Below are positions 37,015 through 45,641 of a DNA stretch of 64,000 bases, in pieces. Under the pieces are notes generated by a model. That model was not told the DNA's origin. It was given only the letters and a program-made list of their open reading frames with translations, and ran no database searches. The stretch's first letter is position 1, and each line of letters opens with the position of its first letter. Source of the stretch: Thalassovita litoralis (GTDB taxonomy: Bacteria > Pseudomonadota > Alphaproteobacteria > Rhodobacterales > Rhodobacteraceae); the NCBI RefSeq assembly GCF_900182725.1, contig NZ_FXTO01000004.1:124001-188000 (forward strand), written 5' to 3'. A program made the position numbers and the translations under genes.

Positions 37015-37817
37015 CCGGACGTCTGGCGATATTGGCGGGGGGCGGTGCGCTGCCCGCCGCGTTGGCTGTGGCCGCGCCGGATGCGCTGTGCATCAGCTTT
37101 GCGGGTGTTCCACATCAGCTTTGCAATGTAACCCACGAACATCACTTTGAAAAACTGGGTGAGTTGTTTTCTGATCTGAAATCCGAAGGGGTGTCAGACG
37201 TTGTATTTGCCGGATCAATGTCGCGGCCCCCGTTGGATCCTGCGGCATTTGATCCGGTTATGATGGCGCTGGCGCCACGCCTGCTGTCTGCGATGCAGGG
37301 CGGTGATGACGCGCTGTTGCGTCTGGTGATCCAGATATTCGAGGAACAGGGATTTACCGTCCGCGGCGCCCATGAAATCGCGCCGCAACTGACCGTTGCA
37401 GAAGGTGTTTTCGCCGGACCAGCCCCATCTGAAGCGGCGTTGACGGATGCGGACCGGGGGGCGGATATTCTGAATGCGTTGGCTCCTGTGGATGTGGGGC
37501 AAGGCTGCGTTGTGGCCGGTGGCCTGTGTCTGGGAATAGAAACCATTCAGGGGACCGATGCCTTGCTGCGGTTCGTGGCGGATACGCCGAAACCGTTGCG
37601 GCGTAATGCAAAAGGCGTGTTCGTCAAAGCCCCGAAACGCGGGCAGGATTTGCGCGTGGACATGCCCGCCATTGGGCCGGAAACGGTGCGGAATGCTGCC
37701 GCTGCGGGGCTGGAGGGGATCGTGCTACAGGCCGGGGGTGTTTTGATCCTTGATCGTCAAAACACCATAGAAGCCGCTGAAAATGCTGGTGTTTTCATCA
37801 TGGGGCGTGTGCTGTGA
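37011..37817 (+). CDS. lpxI: UDP-2,3-diacylglucosamine pyrophosphatase LpxI
   Basis: LpxI (DUF1009) hydrolyses UDP-2,3-diacylglucosamine to lipid X, the role taken by LpxH in gammaproteobacteria. The 268 residues show the Rossmann-like N-terminus GRLAILAGGGALPAALA, the central VVFAGSMSRPPLDPAAFD, and the C-terminal segment TPKPLRRNAKGVFVKAPKRG with AGGVLILDRQ. It overlaps lpxA and lpxB by 4 nt on each side, a tight operon. Confidence 0.93.
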   Translation: MTGRLAILAGGGALPAALAVAAPDALCISFAGVPHQLCNVTHEHHFEKLGELFSDLKSEGVSDVVFAGSMSRPPLDPAAFDPVMMALAPRLLSAMQGGDDALLRLVIQIFEEQGFTVRGAHEIAPQLTVAEGVFAGPAPSEAALTDADRGADILNALAPVDVGQGCVVAGGLCLGIETIQGTDALLRFVADTPKPLRRNAKGVFVKAPKRGQDLRVDMPAIGPETVRNAAAAGLEGIVLQAGGVLILDRQNTIEAAENAGVFIMGRVL

Positions 37818-38974
37818 TCCGGGTGTTCCTGATTGCGGGTGAAGCATCGGGGGATAAGCTGGGCGCGGCATTGATGGCGGGCCTGAAATCCCTGACCGAG
37901 GTCGAATTTTTCGGCGTTGGTGGCCCGTTGATGGAAGCCGAAGGATTGCAAAGCCGCTTTCCGATGGATGAACTGTCTGTTATGGGGATTGCGGAAATTT
38001 TACCGAAATACCGCCACCTGATGCGGCGGATAAATGAAACCGCCGAAGCTGTGGTGCAGATCAACCCCGATGTGTTGATCACCATCGACAGTCCTGATTT
38101 TTGCCTGCGCGTGGCGCGAAGGGTGAAAGCAAAATCTCAAATCAGAACCGTGCATTACGTCGCGCCTACCGTCTGGGCATGGCGGTCTGGACGGGCGGCG
38201 AAAATGGCTAAGGTGATTGATCATGTGCTGGCGCTGTTTCCGTTTGAACCCCCGTATATGGAAGCGGCCGGGATGGAATGCGATTTCGTTGGGCATCCCG
38301 TGGTCGCCGAACGCATTGCCACGCAGACAGAGGCGGACGCTTTTCGCGCCCTGCATGGGATCGGGGATAAGCCGCTTTTGATGGTGTTGCCGGGGTCTCG
38401 TCAGGGCGAGGTTTCGCGCCTGACCCCCATTTTCGGTCGGGCGGTGCAGGCGGTTCTGACGGCCCGCCCGGATCTGAGATTGGTTATTCCCACCACCGCA
38501 AATGTCACCGAACTGGTGCAGGAGCAGGTGAAAGACTGGCCTGTGAAGCCGCTGATCCTTAGCCCAATTAATCAAAACAAAGATGCCTATCTGTCTGAAA
38601 AGGCAGCATGTTTCGCGGCTGCCGATGTGGCGCTTGCGGCGTCTGGCACGGTATCTTTGGAATTGGCAGCCAGCGATACGCCGATGGTGATCGCCTATGA
38701 CATGAGCTGGCTGTCGCGTCAGATCATCAGCCGGATGCTGAAGGTGGATACGGTGACATTGGTCAATCTGGTGTCTGAAACGCGCACCGTGCCGGAATTT
38801 ATCGGAAAGCACTGTCAGCCGGATGCAATTGCGCAGGCTGTTCTGGCCGTTCTGTCCGATCCCGAACAACAACAGGCTGCGATGCAATTGACAATGGCAC
38901 GACTGGGCAAGGGCGGCGAGGCCCCCGGATTACGGGCCGCGCGCGCTGTCTTGCGGGGAATGCAGCAGGGCTAA
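37814..38974 (+). CDS. lpxB: Lipid-A-disaccharide synthase
   Basis: LpxB joins lipid X and UDP-diacylglucosamine to make the lipid A disaccharide at the inner membrane. The 386 residues begin MIRVFLIAGEASGDKLGAAL, the hallmark GEASGD motif. Further GT-B segments are VHYVAPTVWAWRSGRA, VGHPVVAERIA, LMVLPGSRQGEV and AASGTVSLELAA. The GTG start at 37814 overlaps the lpxI stop (GTGA). It ends 6 nt from the convergent ThiE-like gene with no clear terminator. Confidence 0.97.
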   Translation: MIRVFLIAGEASGDKLGAALMAGLKSLTEVEFFGVGGPLMEAEGLQSRFPMDELSVMGIAEILPKYRHLMRRINETAEAVVQINPDVLITIDSPDFCLRVARRVKAKSQIRTVHYVAPTVWAWRSGRAAKMAKVIDHVLALFPFEPPYMEAAGMECDFVGHPVVAERIATQTEADAFRALHGIGDKPLLMVLPGSRQGEVSRLTPIFGRAVQAVLTARPDLRLVIPTTANVTELVQEQVKDWPVKPLILSPINQNKDAYLSEKAACFAAADVALAASGTVSLELAASDTPMVIAYDMSWLSRQIISRMLKVDTVTLVNLVSETRTVPEFIGKHCQPDAIAQAVLAVLSDPEQQQAAMQLTMARLGKGGEAPGLRAARAVLRGMQQG

Positions 38975-38980
38975 GCCCAA

Positions 38981-39601
38981 TCAGGCAAAGGCGGCTTTCA
39001 GGTCTGCCAGTATTTTTTCGGGTGCGTCAGACGCCCAGATTTCCTGACCAATCCCAAAGAAATCGGTGACGGGGGACAATTGCCGGATCAGATCGACCGA
39101 AAGCGCTCCTTCGGCGACCACGGGAACCTCGATCATCTGGGACCACCATTCAAACAGGTCGTATTCTGCGACGGTGCCGTCAAACAGCGGGGTTTTCCCA
39201 ACCGGCCCAAAGGCGACGTAATCGGCCCCGGATTCCGCGGCGCTCATCCCGTCATGGCGGGACGATCCGCAAAACGCGCCGACAATGGCATCGTCGCCCA
39301 GTTCCTTGCGGGTTTTGCGTAGGGACCGCGCGCCGTCCGTCAGGTGGACACCATCCAGCCCCAGACGTTCCACCAACAGGATATGGCTGTCGATCACGAT
39401 TGCCACGTCGCGGGCGTGGCATACCTCGCGCAGGGCATCGCCCGCCCGCAACAAGCGGTCCTCGTCGCGGGTGGACAGCGCCAGCCGGACACAGGCAATT
39501 TCATGGCTGTCCAGCACACCGGCCAACCGGGTGGGAAAGTCCGACAATTCAAATTCGGGCGGAGTGATGAGATAAATCTGCGGCTGCTCGATCTCGGACA
39601 T
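38981..39601 (-). CDS. ThiE/TenI-like thiamine phosphate synthase family protein
   Basis: A 206-residue TIM-barrel protein of the thiamine phosphate synthase/TenI family. Recognisable parts are an N-terminal PQIYLITPPEF, a middle VAIVIDSHILLVERLGLDGV, HLTDGARSLRK, and SAAESGADYVAFGPVG. The canonical ThiE loop with a T-x-TK motif after GADY is not present (KTPLFDG instead), and the diphosphate-binding DKN-like residues are unclear. It may therefore have a different, TenI-like or unrelated activity. No other thiamine genes are nearby. It is divergent from a TrmJ-like gene, with a repeat copy in the gap. Confidence 0.7.
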   Translation of the reverse strand: MSEIEQPQIYLITPPEFELSDFPTRLAGVLDSHEIACVRLALSTRDEDRLLRAGDALREVCHARDVAIVIDSHILLVERLGLDGVHLTDGARSLRKTRKELGDDAIVGAFCGSSRHDGMSAAESGADYVAFGPVGKTPLFDGTVAEYDLFEWWSQMIEVPVVAEGALSVDLIRQLSPVTDFFGIGQEIWASDAPEKILADLKAAFA

Positions 39602-39694
39602 GGCGGACTCCTGCGGTGATGGTTCGGGGCGATATAGCGCGGAAAATCCGGTTTGGAAATGGGGCGCGGTGCGTCAGTGGCCTGTGTTGCGCCA

Positions 39695-39720
39695 TGAGTA
39701 TTTATAGCAAGATGAAAGCG
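39695..39720 (+). repeat. Dispersed intergenic repeat, copy B (diverged)
   Basis: TGAGTATTTATAGCAAGATG followed by AAAGCG. It differs from copies C and D at a few positions in the middle. It lies in the divergent gap between the ThiE-like and TrmJ-like genes. Confidence 0.6.
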
Positions 39721-39781
39721 GGGGTGGAAATAGGGGCAGGGCTGGCGTATCAGCCTGCGGGGAAAAGTATGGAGACAGCGA

Positions 39782-40525
39782 ATGCCAAGCGGAACCCCTC
39801 AGCCTGCTTTTGTTCTGGTGCGCCCGCAAATGGGTGAAAATATCGGCGGGGCAGCGCGTGCGATGTGGAATTTCGGGCTGGACCGGATGCGCGTGGTCAG
39901 CCCGCGCGATGGGTGGCCGAACGAAAAAGCCGTGGCAATGGCCAGCGGTGCCGGGCGCTTGCTGGACGAGGCAGTGATTTATGACAGCGTGGCCGAATCC
40001 GTAGGCGATTGTTCCTATGTCTTTGCCACAACCGCACGGGCGCGGGGGCTTACAAAGCCGGTGGTCAGCCCGCAACGCGCTATGGAAATCGCCCGCGAAA
40101 AAATTGCCGCCGGGGAAAAAGTGGCGGTGATGTTCGGGCCGGAACGCGCGGGGCTGGAAAACGAAGACATCGCGCGGGCAAATGCCATCATTTCGGTGCC
40201 CGTGAACCCCGAATTTGCCAGCCTGAATCTGGCGCAATGCGTGCTGTTGACAGCCTATGAATGGCAACGGCAATCGGTGCAGGTGATCCCCGAAGTGGTG
40301 GAACTGGCCGGATCGGAATGGGCCAGCGTGATCGAGGTGGAGAAGCTATCCGAACATTACGAAGGCCGATTGGACGAGGCGGGGTTCTTTTTCCCGCCAG
40401 AAAAGGCCGAGGGTATGAAAATCGTTCTGCGCAATCTATGGAGCCGAATGCCGTTGACGCGCAGCGATGTGCAGATGCTGCATGGTATCCTGCGGCAAAT
40501 GGTGCGCTGGAAAGAGCGCGGCTAG
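39782..40525 (+). CDS. tRNA/rRNA 2'-O-methyltransferase, TrmJ-like (SpoU family)
   Basis: A 247-residue SPOUT methyltransferase. The N-terminus PAFVLVRPQMGENIGGAARA matches TrmJ, which methylates position 32 of tRNAs. The knot segments MFGPERAGLENEDIARA and SLNLAQCVLLTAYEW bind SAM. The C-terminal extension (about 160-247) with an ENLW-type tail VLRNLWSRMPLTRSDVQML is also TrmJ-like. The ATG at 39782 follows GGAGA. ctaA follows 83 nt later. Confidence 0.88.
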   Translation: MPSGTPQPAFVLVRPQMGENIGGAARAMWNFGLDRMRVVSPRDGWPNEKAVAMASGAGRLLDEAVIYDSVAESVGDCSYVFATTARARGLTKPVVSPQRAMEIAREKIAAGEKVAVMFGPERAGLENEDIARANAIISVPVNPEFASLNLAQCVLLTAYEWQRQSVQVIPEVVELAGSEWASVIEVEKLSEHYEGRLDEAGFFFPPEKAEGMKIVLRNLWSRMPLTRSDVQMLHGILRQMVRWKERG

Positions 40526-40608
40526 GGCCGGGCGGTTCTGGACGGCGGGCGCGCCGCGCCCTAGGTTTGGGCCTTAGGTTTGGCAGGACACGATAAAAGG
40601 CAGGGAAG

Positions 40609-41760
40609 ATGAGCGGAAAGCGCAGCATTTTCGAAGAGGTCGGGGCCGCGCCCCAGACCGGGCGTCAGGCACCCGCGGGCGGGGTGATCGACAAGGGCAA
40701 GCGCGGTGCGCGTCGCGGTATTCGCGCCTGGCTGATGGTGCTGTTTGCGCTGGTCATGGTGATGATCGCCGTGGGCGGGCTGACCCGGCTGACCGACAGC
40801 GGGCTGTCCATCACCGAATGGAAACCTCTGACCGGGGCCATGCCGCCGATGACCGAAGCGGACTGGACTGCCGAGTTCGAGAAATACAAAGCCATCCCCG
40901 AGTTTCAGATCCAAAACAAATGGATGGAGCTTTCGGATTTCAAAGCGATCTATTGGTGGGAATGGGGACATCGCCAATTGGGCCGGGTGATCGGGCTGAT
41001 CTGGGCGGTTGGGTTCCTTGGCTTTCTGGTGGCGCGGGCTATCCCTGTGGGCTGGACCGGGCGGCTGATCTGGATCGGTGCCTTGGGCGGTGCGCAGGGC
41101 GCTGTGGGCTGGTGGATGGTCAGCTCCGGGCTGAAGGGAACAATGCTGGATGTTGCCAGCTATCGGCTTGCGACCCATCTGGGGCTGGCCTTTGTTATTC
41201 TGGGCTTTATCGCGTGGTATGTATTCCTGCTGGGCCGCGAGGAACGTGACCTGATGCAGGCCCGCCGTGGCCGCGAGGGTAAGCTGTGGGGGCTGTCGAC
41301 GGGCTGGCTGCATCTGGCATTCGTGCAAATCCTGCTTGGGGCCTTGGTGGCGGGGATTGATGCGGGACGGTCCTATACCGATTGGCCGCTGATGGGCGGG
41401 CAGGTGTTTCCGCCTGATCCGTTCATGCTGGAACCTGTCTGGAAGAACTTCTTTGAAAACCCCGGTTTGGTGCAATTCATTCACCGTTGTGTGGGGTATC
41501 TGCTGCTGGCTTTTGGGATCATGGTCTTTGTCAAAGGTCGCAAATCCGCCCATGCGGGGACGCGGGCGGCGTTTAACGCGGCGTTTATTGCGCTGTTGGC
41601 GCAGGTCTGTCTGGGGATTTACACGGTTCTGACCGCCGCGCCGTGGCAAGTGGCGATCGTGCATCAGGTATTGGCGGTTGTGGTTTGGGTGCTGATCCTG
41701 CGGGCGCGGTTCCTGAGCGGCTATCCGGTTGCAACCTCTATTCGTGGAGCAGGGAAATGA
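40609..41760 (+). CDS. ctaA: Haem A synthase CtaA
   Basis: CtaA oxidises the C8 methyl of haem O to make haem A for aa3-type oxidase. The 383-residue protein has about eight membrane helices. Conserved segments include GGLTRLTDSGLSITEWKPLTG, YWWEWGHRQLGRVIGL, RLATHLGLAFVILGF, FIHRCVGYLLLAFGI and VAIVHQVLAVVVW, which contain the haem-ligand histidines. A ~35-residue cytoplasmic N-terminus precedes the first helix. The ribosome-binding site CAGGGAAG lies upstream, and the stop overlaps the M32 peptidase start by ATGA. Confidence 0.96.
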   Translation: MSGKRSIFEEVGAAPQTGRQAPAGGVIDKGKRGARRGIRAWLMVLFALVMVMIAVGGLTRLTDSGLSITEWKPLTGAMPPMTEADWTAEFEKYKAIPEFQIQNKWMELSDFKAIYWWEWGHRQLGRVIGLIWAVGFLGFLVARAIPVGWTGRLIWIGALGGAQGAVGWWMVSSGLKGTMLDVASYRLATHLGLAFVILGFIAWYVFLLGREERDLMQARRGREGKLWGLSTGWLHLAFVQILLGALVAGIDAGRSYTDWPLMGGQVFPPDPFMLEPVWKNFFENPGLVQFIHRCVGYLLLAFGIMVFVKGRKSAHAGTRAAFNAAFIALLAQVCLGIYTVLTAAPWQVAIVHQVLAVVVWVLILRARFLSGYPVATSIRGAGK

Positions 41761-43232
41761 GTGCATTTAACGAGTTGATGGGATTTACGCGGCAGACACA
41801 GGCCTTGGCGCAGGTGTCCGGGCGGTTGGGCTGGGATCAGGAAACCACCATGCCGCGCGGTGCCGCCGAACAGCGCGCCGAAGAAATGGCCGCGATGGAA
41901 ACGGTTCTGCACGCCCGCCGGGTGGACCCGCAGGTTGGTGATTGGCTGTCTGCGGTGGATGAAACGGCGCTGGATGCCGTGGGCAAGGCACAGATCCGGC
42001 ATATCCGCCGGTCCTATGAGCGGACGGCGAAAATCCCGGCAAAGCTGGCCGAGGATCTGGCGCGGCTGACCAGCCGGGCGCAAGGCCAATGGGCCGAGGC
42101 GCGGGCGGCTGACGATTTCGCGGCCTTTGTCCCGGTGCTGGAACAGATCGTGACGTTAAAGCGCGAGGAGGCCGCCGCCTTGGCCGATGGCGGCGATCTG
42201 TATGACGCGCTGTTGGACGATTACGAGCCCGGTGCAAAAGCCGCGGATCTGGAGGCCATGTTTACCGCCCTACGCCCCGGTCTGGTGGGTTTGCGGGCGG
42301 CGGCGCTGTCGCAACCGGCCCCCGAAGGGGTTCAGGGTACGTTTGATGAACCGGCCCAGATGAAACTGACGCGGAAGCTGGCGAAAACCTTTGGCTATGA
42401 TTTCACGCATGGCCGGGTGGACAAGGCCGTGCATCCGTTTAGTTCCGGGTCCGGTCTGGATGTGCGGATCACCACGCGGACCAATCCGACCGATCCGTTC
42501 AATTGCTTTTATTCCACGATCCACGAAGTCGGCCATGCCTGTTACGAGCAGAATATCGACCGCGCGTATTTGCTGACTCCGCTGGGGGGCGGTGTGTCGA
42601 TGGGCGTGCATGAATCGCAATCGCGGATTTATGAAAACCAGCTTGGGCGCTCGCGGGCGTTTACCGGGTGGCTATATGGCCAGATGCGTGATGCTTTTGG
42701 CGAATTCGGGATCGCGGATGAAGATGCGTTTTATCGTGCTGTGAACCGTCTGCAAAACGGGTTCATCCGGACCGAGGCGGACGAGGTGCAATATAACCTG
42801 CATGTCATGCTGCGGTTTGATCTGGAACGGGCGCTGATTGCCGGTGATTTGGCGGTGCGTGATCTGGAAACCGCGTGGAACGATCGGTTCGCCGCAGATT
42901 TCGGGTTTGCGGTAGACAAAGCCTCGCACGGGTGTTTGCAGGATGTGCATTGGTCCGTGGGGCTGTTTGGCTATTTCCCGACCTATAGTTTGGGGAATGT
43001 GTATGCAGGGTGTCTGCATCAGGCATTACGGAACGATGTGCCCGATCTGGATGCGGCCTTGGCGCGGGGCGATACCACCCCGGCAACGGATTGGCTGCGG
43101 GATAAGGTGCAGGTGCATGGCGGGCTGTATGAACCGCGCGACGTGATCACGCGGGCCTGCGGCACTGCCCCGTCCGAAGCCCCGTTGCTGTCCTATCTGG
43201 ATCAGAAATTCCGCGACATCTACGGCCTGTAG
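41757..43232 (+). CDS. Metallocarboxypeptidase, M32 family
   Basis: A 491-residue M32 (thermostable carboxypeptidase 1) zinc peptidase that removes C-terminal residues in the cytoplasm. The zinc motif HEVGH lies in STIHEVGHACYEQ, and the third ligand Glu in MGVHESQSRIYEN. Other family segments are LGWDQETTMPRGAAE near the N-terminus and VHWSVGLFGYFPTYSLGN toward the end. The ATG at 41757 overlaps the ctaA stop; upstream extension runs through ctaA in another frame. A terminator follows at 43256. Confidence 0.94.
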   Translation: MSAFNELMGFTRQTQALAQVSGRLGWDQETTMPRGAAEQRAEEMAAMETVLHARRVDPQVGDWLSAVDETALDAVGKAQIRHIRRSYERTAKIPAKLAEDLARLTSRAQGQWAEARAADDFAAFVPVLEQIVTLKREEAAALADGGDLYDALLDDYEPGAKAADLEAMFTALRPGLVGLRAAALSQPAPEGVQGTFDEPAQMKLTRKLAKTFGYDFTHGRVDKAVHPFSSGSGLDVRITTRTNPTDPFNCFYSTIHEVGHACYEQNIDRAYLLTPLGGGVSMGVHESQSRIYENQLGRSRAFTGWLYGQMRDAFGEFGIADEDAFYRAVNRLQNGFIRTEADEVQYNLHVMLRFDLERALIAGDLAVRDLETAWNDRFAADFGFAVDKASHGCLQDVHWSVGLFGYFPTYSLGNVYAGCLHQALRNDVPDLDAALARGDTTPATDWLRDKVQVHGGLYEPRDVITRACGTAPSEAPLLSYLDQKFRDIYGL

Positions 43233-43255
43233 GCGTTTCGACGGTGTTTCAAACG

Positions 43256-43289
43256 AAAGGCGCGGCCCACAGGTGGCTGCGCCTTTTTT
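43256..43289. terminator. Bidirectional terminator between the M32 peptidase and livM
   Basis: The stem AAAGGCGC (43256-43263) and GCGCCTTT (43279-43286), with an inner GGCC/GGCT pairing, ends TTTTTT on the plus strand. On the minus strand it ends TTTCGTTT and could serve livM. Confidence 0.8.
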
Positions 43290-43328
43290 GATGTGCTGCT
43301 GACCCGACCACTGGGCCGGGTCATGGGG

Positions 43329-44630
43329 TTATTTTTCGGGGATCAGGCCGCGTGGGCTGAAGCGCAGCACCAGTAGCAATACCAATCCCATCGTCAGCAG
43401 GCGCATATGCGCGGCGCTGTCCAGAAGATGCGTTTTCAGCGCCCCGTCTGCCATACCGCTGGTGATCAGTTCCATCAGCCACAGGCCAATCGGTTCTACC
43501 TGTACCCACAGGAACCAAATCAGGAAACCACCCAGAACCGCGCCCAGATTGTTGCCGGACCCGCCGACGATCACCATCACCCAGATCAGGAAGGTAAAGC
43601 GCAGCGGTTGATAGGTGCCGGGGGTCAATTGCCCGTCCAGCGTGGTCATCATTGCCCCGGCAATCCCGCAAACGGCAGAACCAAGGATGAAGATTTGCAG
43701 GTGGCGGCGGGTGACATCCTTGCCCATTGCCTCGGCGGCGGTTTCGTTATCGCGGATCGCCCGCATCATCCGGCCCCAGGGCGAATGCAGCGCCATCTGG
43801 GCCATCCACAGGATCACCAGCAGCACCACGGTAAACAGCACCGCATACAGCCCCTTGACCCACAGCGTTGACGCCGTGGTCGGGTCCAGCCCCAGCGATG
43901 TGGCTTTTTCCACGAAACTGGCGCTTTCCTGCAAATCAATCTCATAGGGAACCGGGCGGGGCAGGCCGATCACGTTTTTCACGCCACGGGCCAGCCAATC
44001 CTCGTTCTTCATGATGGCGATGATGATTTCAGCAATGCCCAGCGTGGCAATCGCCAGATAATCGCTGCGCAGGCCAAGGGCGGTTTTGCCGATGATCCAC
44101 GCGGCCCCGGCAGCCAGAACACCGCCAACCGGCCACGCCAGCAACACAGGCAGGCCCAGACCACCCAGATTGCCCTGTGCGGCGGGGTTTATGGCTTCGA
44201 CCGCTTCGACCGACGGATCAAACACCCAGCGGTAGGCCAGAAAGCCCACGATCAGGATTGCCAGAAGCGCCAATGTGCGTACCGCGCCTTTGGGTAGTTT
44301 TCTGTAAGCTGCGCTGGCCAGCACAATGGTGCCAGCCCCCATCAGCAGGGCAATCAGGATGCCGGGGCCGCCTGCTTTCCATGCCTCGGGGACGGGATCG
44401 GTGGCGACAAGAACCGTGGCCAGCCCGCCCAGTGCGACGAACCCCATGACGCCGACGTTAAACAACCCGGCAAAGCCCCATTGCAGGTTCACCCCCAGCG
44501 CCATGATGGCGCTGATCAGTCCCATGTTCAGAATCTGCAAGGCCGAGTTCCAGCTTTGCATAAGTCCGGTCAGCACGATCAGCGCCCCGACAAGGGCAAA
44601 CAGACCGATTTTTCTGGTTGTATCGCTCAT
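43329..44630 (-). CDS. livM: Branched-chain amino-acid ABC transporter permease LivM
   Basis: One of two permeases of a hydrophobic-amino-acid-type importer. The 433 residues have about ten hydrophobic helices, and the family segments GVNLQWGFAGLFNVGVMGFVA near the N-terminus, LRSDYLAIATLGIAEI and the cytoplasmic coupling loop WGRMMRAIRDNETAAEAMGKD are clear. An insert at about residues 100-150 makes it longer than E. coli LivM's core, as in many alphaproteobacterial members. It overlaps livH by 4 nt and is last in the minus-strand operon. Confidence 0.92.
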   Translation of the reverse strand: MSDTTRKIGLFALVGALIVLTGLMQSWNSALQILNMGLISAIMALGVNLQWGFAGLFNVGVMGFVALGGLATVLVATDPVPEAWKAGGPGILIALLMGAGTIVLASAAYRKLPKGAVRTLALLAILIVGFLAYRWVFDPSVEAVEAINPAAQGNLGGLGLPVLLAWPVGGVLAAGAAWIIGKTALGLRSDYLAIATLGIAEIIIAIMKNEDWLARGVKNVIGLPRPVPYEIDLQESASFVEKATSLGLDPTTASTLWVKGLYAVLFTVVLLVILWMAQMALHSPWGRMMRAIRDNETAAEAMGKDVTRRHLQIFILGSAVCGIAGAMMTTLDGQLTPGTYQPLRFTFLIWVMVIVGGSGNNLGAVLGGFLIWFLWVQVEPIGLWLMELITSGMADGALKTHLLDSAAHMRLLTMGLVLLLVLRFSPRGLIPEK

Positions 44631-45637
44631 ACCGATTTCCCCTTGAACAGACCCGTGGGCTTAAACAGCAGCACCACCAGCAGGATCGCAAAGCTGACCG
44701 CGAATTTATAATCAGTGGACATCAGTTGCACCAACCCATCCGGTTCCAGACTTTCCGGCATCAGATAGCCCAGCACCTTTTTCCACGCATAGGTCACTGT
44801 CACTTCGGAAAAGGCGATGACAAAACCGCCAGCAATGGCCCCCAGCGGGTTGCCCAAACCGCCCACGATGGCCGAGGCAAAGATCGGCAGCAACAGCAGG
44901 AAATAGGTGAAGGGCTTATAGCTTTTATCCAGCCCGTACAGCGTACCGGCCACGGTGGCCAGCGCGGCTACGATCACCCATGTGATGACCACCACCCGTT
45001 CAGGATCAATGCCCGACAACAGCGCCAGATCCTCGTTATCCGAATAAGCTCGCATAGATTTGCCGGTGCGGGTGCGGTTCAGGAACCAAAACAGCAGCGC
45101 AACAACGATCACGGCGGTGATTACGGTGATGCCTTGCGTGGTTTTGATGGCCAGACCTTCGTTAAGCCCGGTCAGTTTCTTGAATTCGCGCGCGCCGATG
45201 ATAAACCGTTCCCCATCCGCGAAATTCTGTTCATTGGTCCCCAAAATGATGCGCACCAGCGCGTTCATGATGAACATCACGCCCATAGACACGATCACCA
45301 GAATGACTGGCTTGGCCTTTTGGGCGCGATAGAACCGATAGACCGTGCGATCCGTCAGCAGCACAAGCGCCGCACAGCCCGCAATCCCAAAGGGCAGGGC
45401 CAGCAGCGCGGTGGGCAACGGACCCAGCGAGATACCCCAGCTTTGAAACAGCCATGTCACCAGCACCACAACCATGGTGCCAAAGGCCATCGTGTCCCCA
45501 TGCGCAAAGTTTGAAAAGCGCAGGATACCATAGATCAGCGTGACCCCCAGCGCCCCAAGCGCCAATTGGCTGCCATAGGCGATGGCCGGGACCAGCACGA
45601 AATTCGAAAGCGCCACAAAGGCGTTGAGCAAATCCAT
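44627..45637 (-). CDS. livH: Branched-chain amino-acid ABC transporter permease LivH
   Basis: The second permease, 336 residues, about eight hydrophobic helices. Typical segments are QLALGALGVTLIYGILRFSNF, FAHGDTMAFG, TGKSMRAYSDNEDLALLSGI (coupling loop) and GGLGNPLGAIAGGFVIAFSE. The start is ATG 45637 (MDLLNAFVALSNFVLVPA), 4 nt after the livF stop; the open frame continues upstream but overlaps livF. It overlaps livM by 4 nt. Confidence 0.93.
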   Translation of the reverse strand: MDLLNAFVALSNFVLVPAIAYGSQLALGALGVTLIYGILRFSNFAHGDTMAFGTMVVVLVTWLFQSWGISLGPLPTALLALPFGIAGCAALVLLTDRTVYRFYRAQKAKPVILVIVSMGVMFIMNALVRIILGTNEQNFADGERFIIGAREFKKLTGLNEGLAIKTTQGITVITAVIVVALLFWFLNRTRTGKSMRAYSDNEDLALLSGIDPERVVVITWVIVAALATVAGTLYGLDKSYKPFTYFLLLLPIFASAIVGGLGNPLGAIAGGFVIAFSEVTVTYAWKKVLGYLMPESLEPDGLVQLMSTDYKFAVSFAILLVVLLFKPTGLFKGKSV

Positions 45638-45641
45638 ATCC

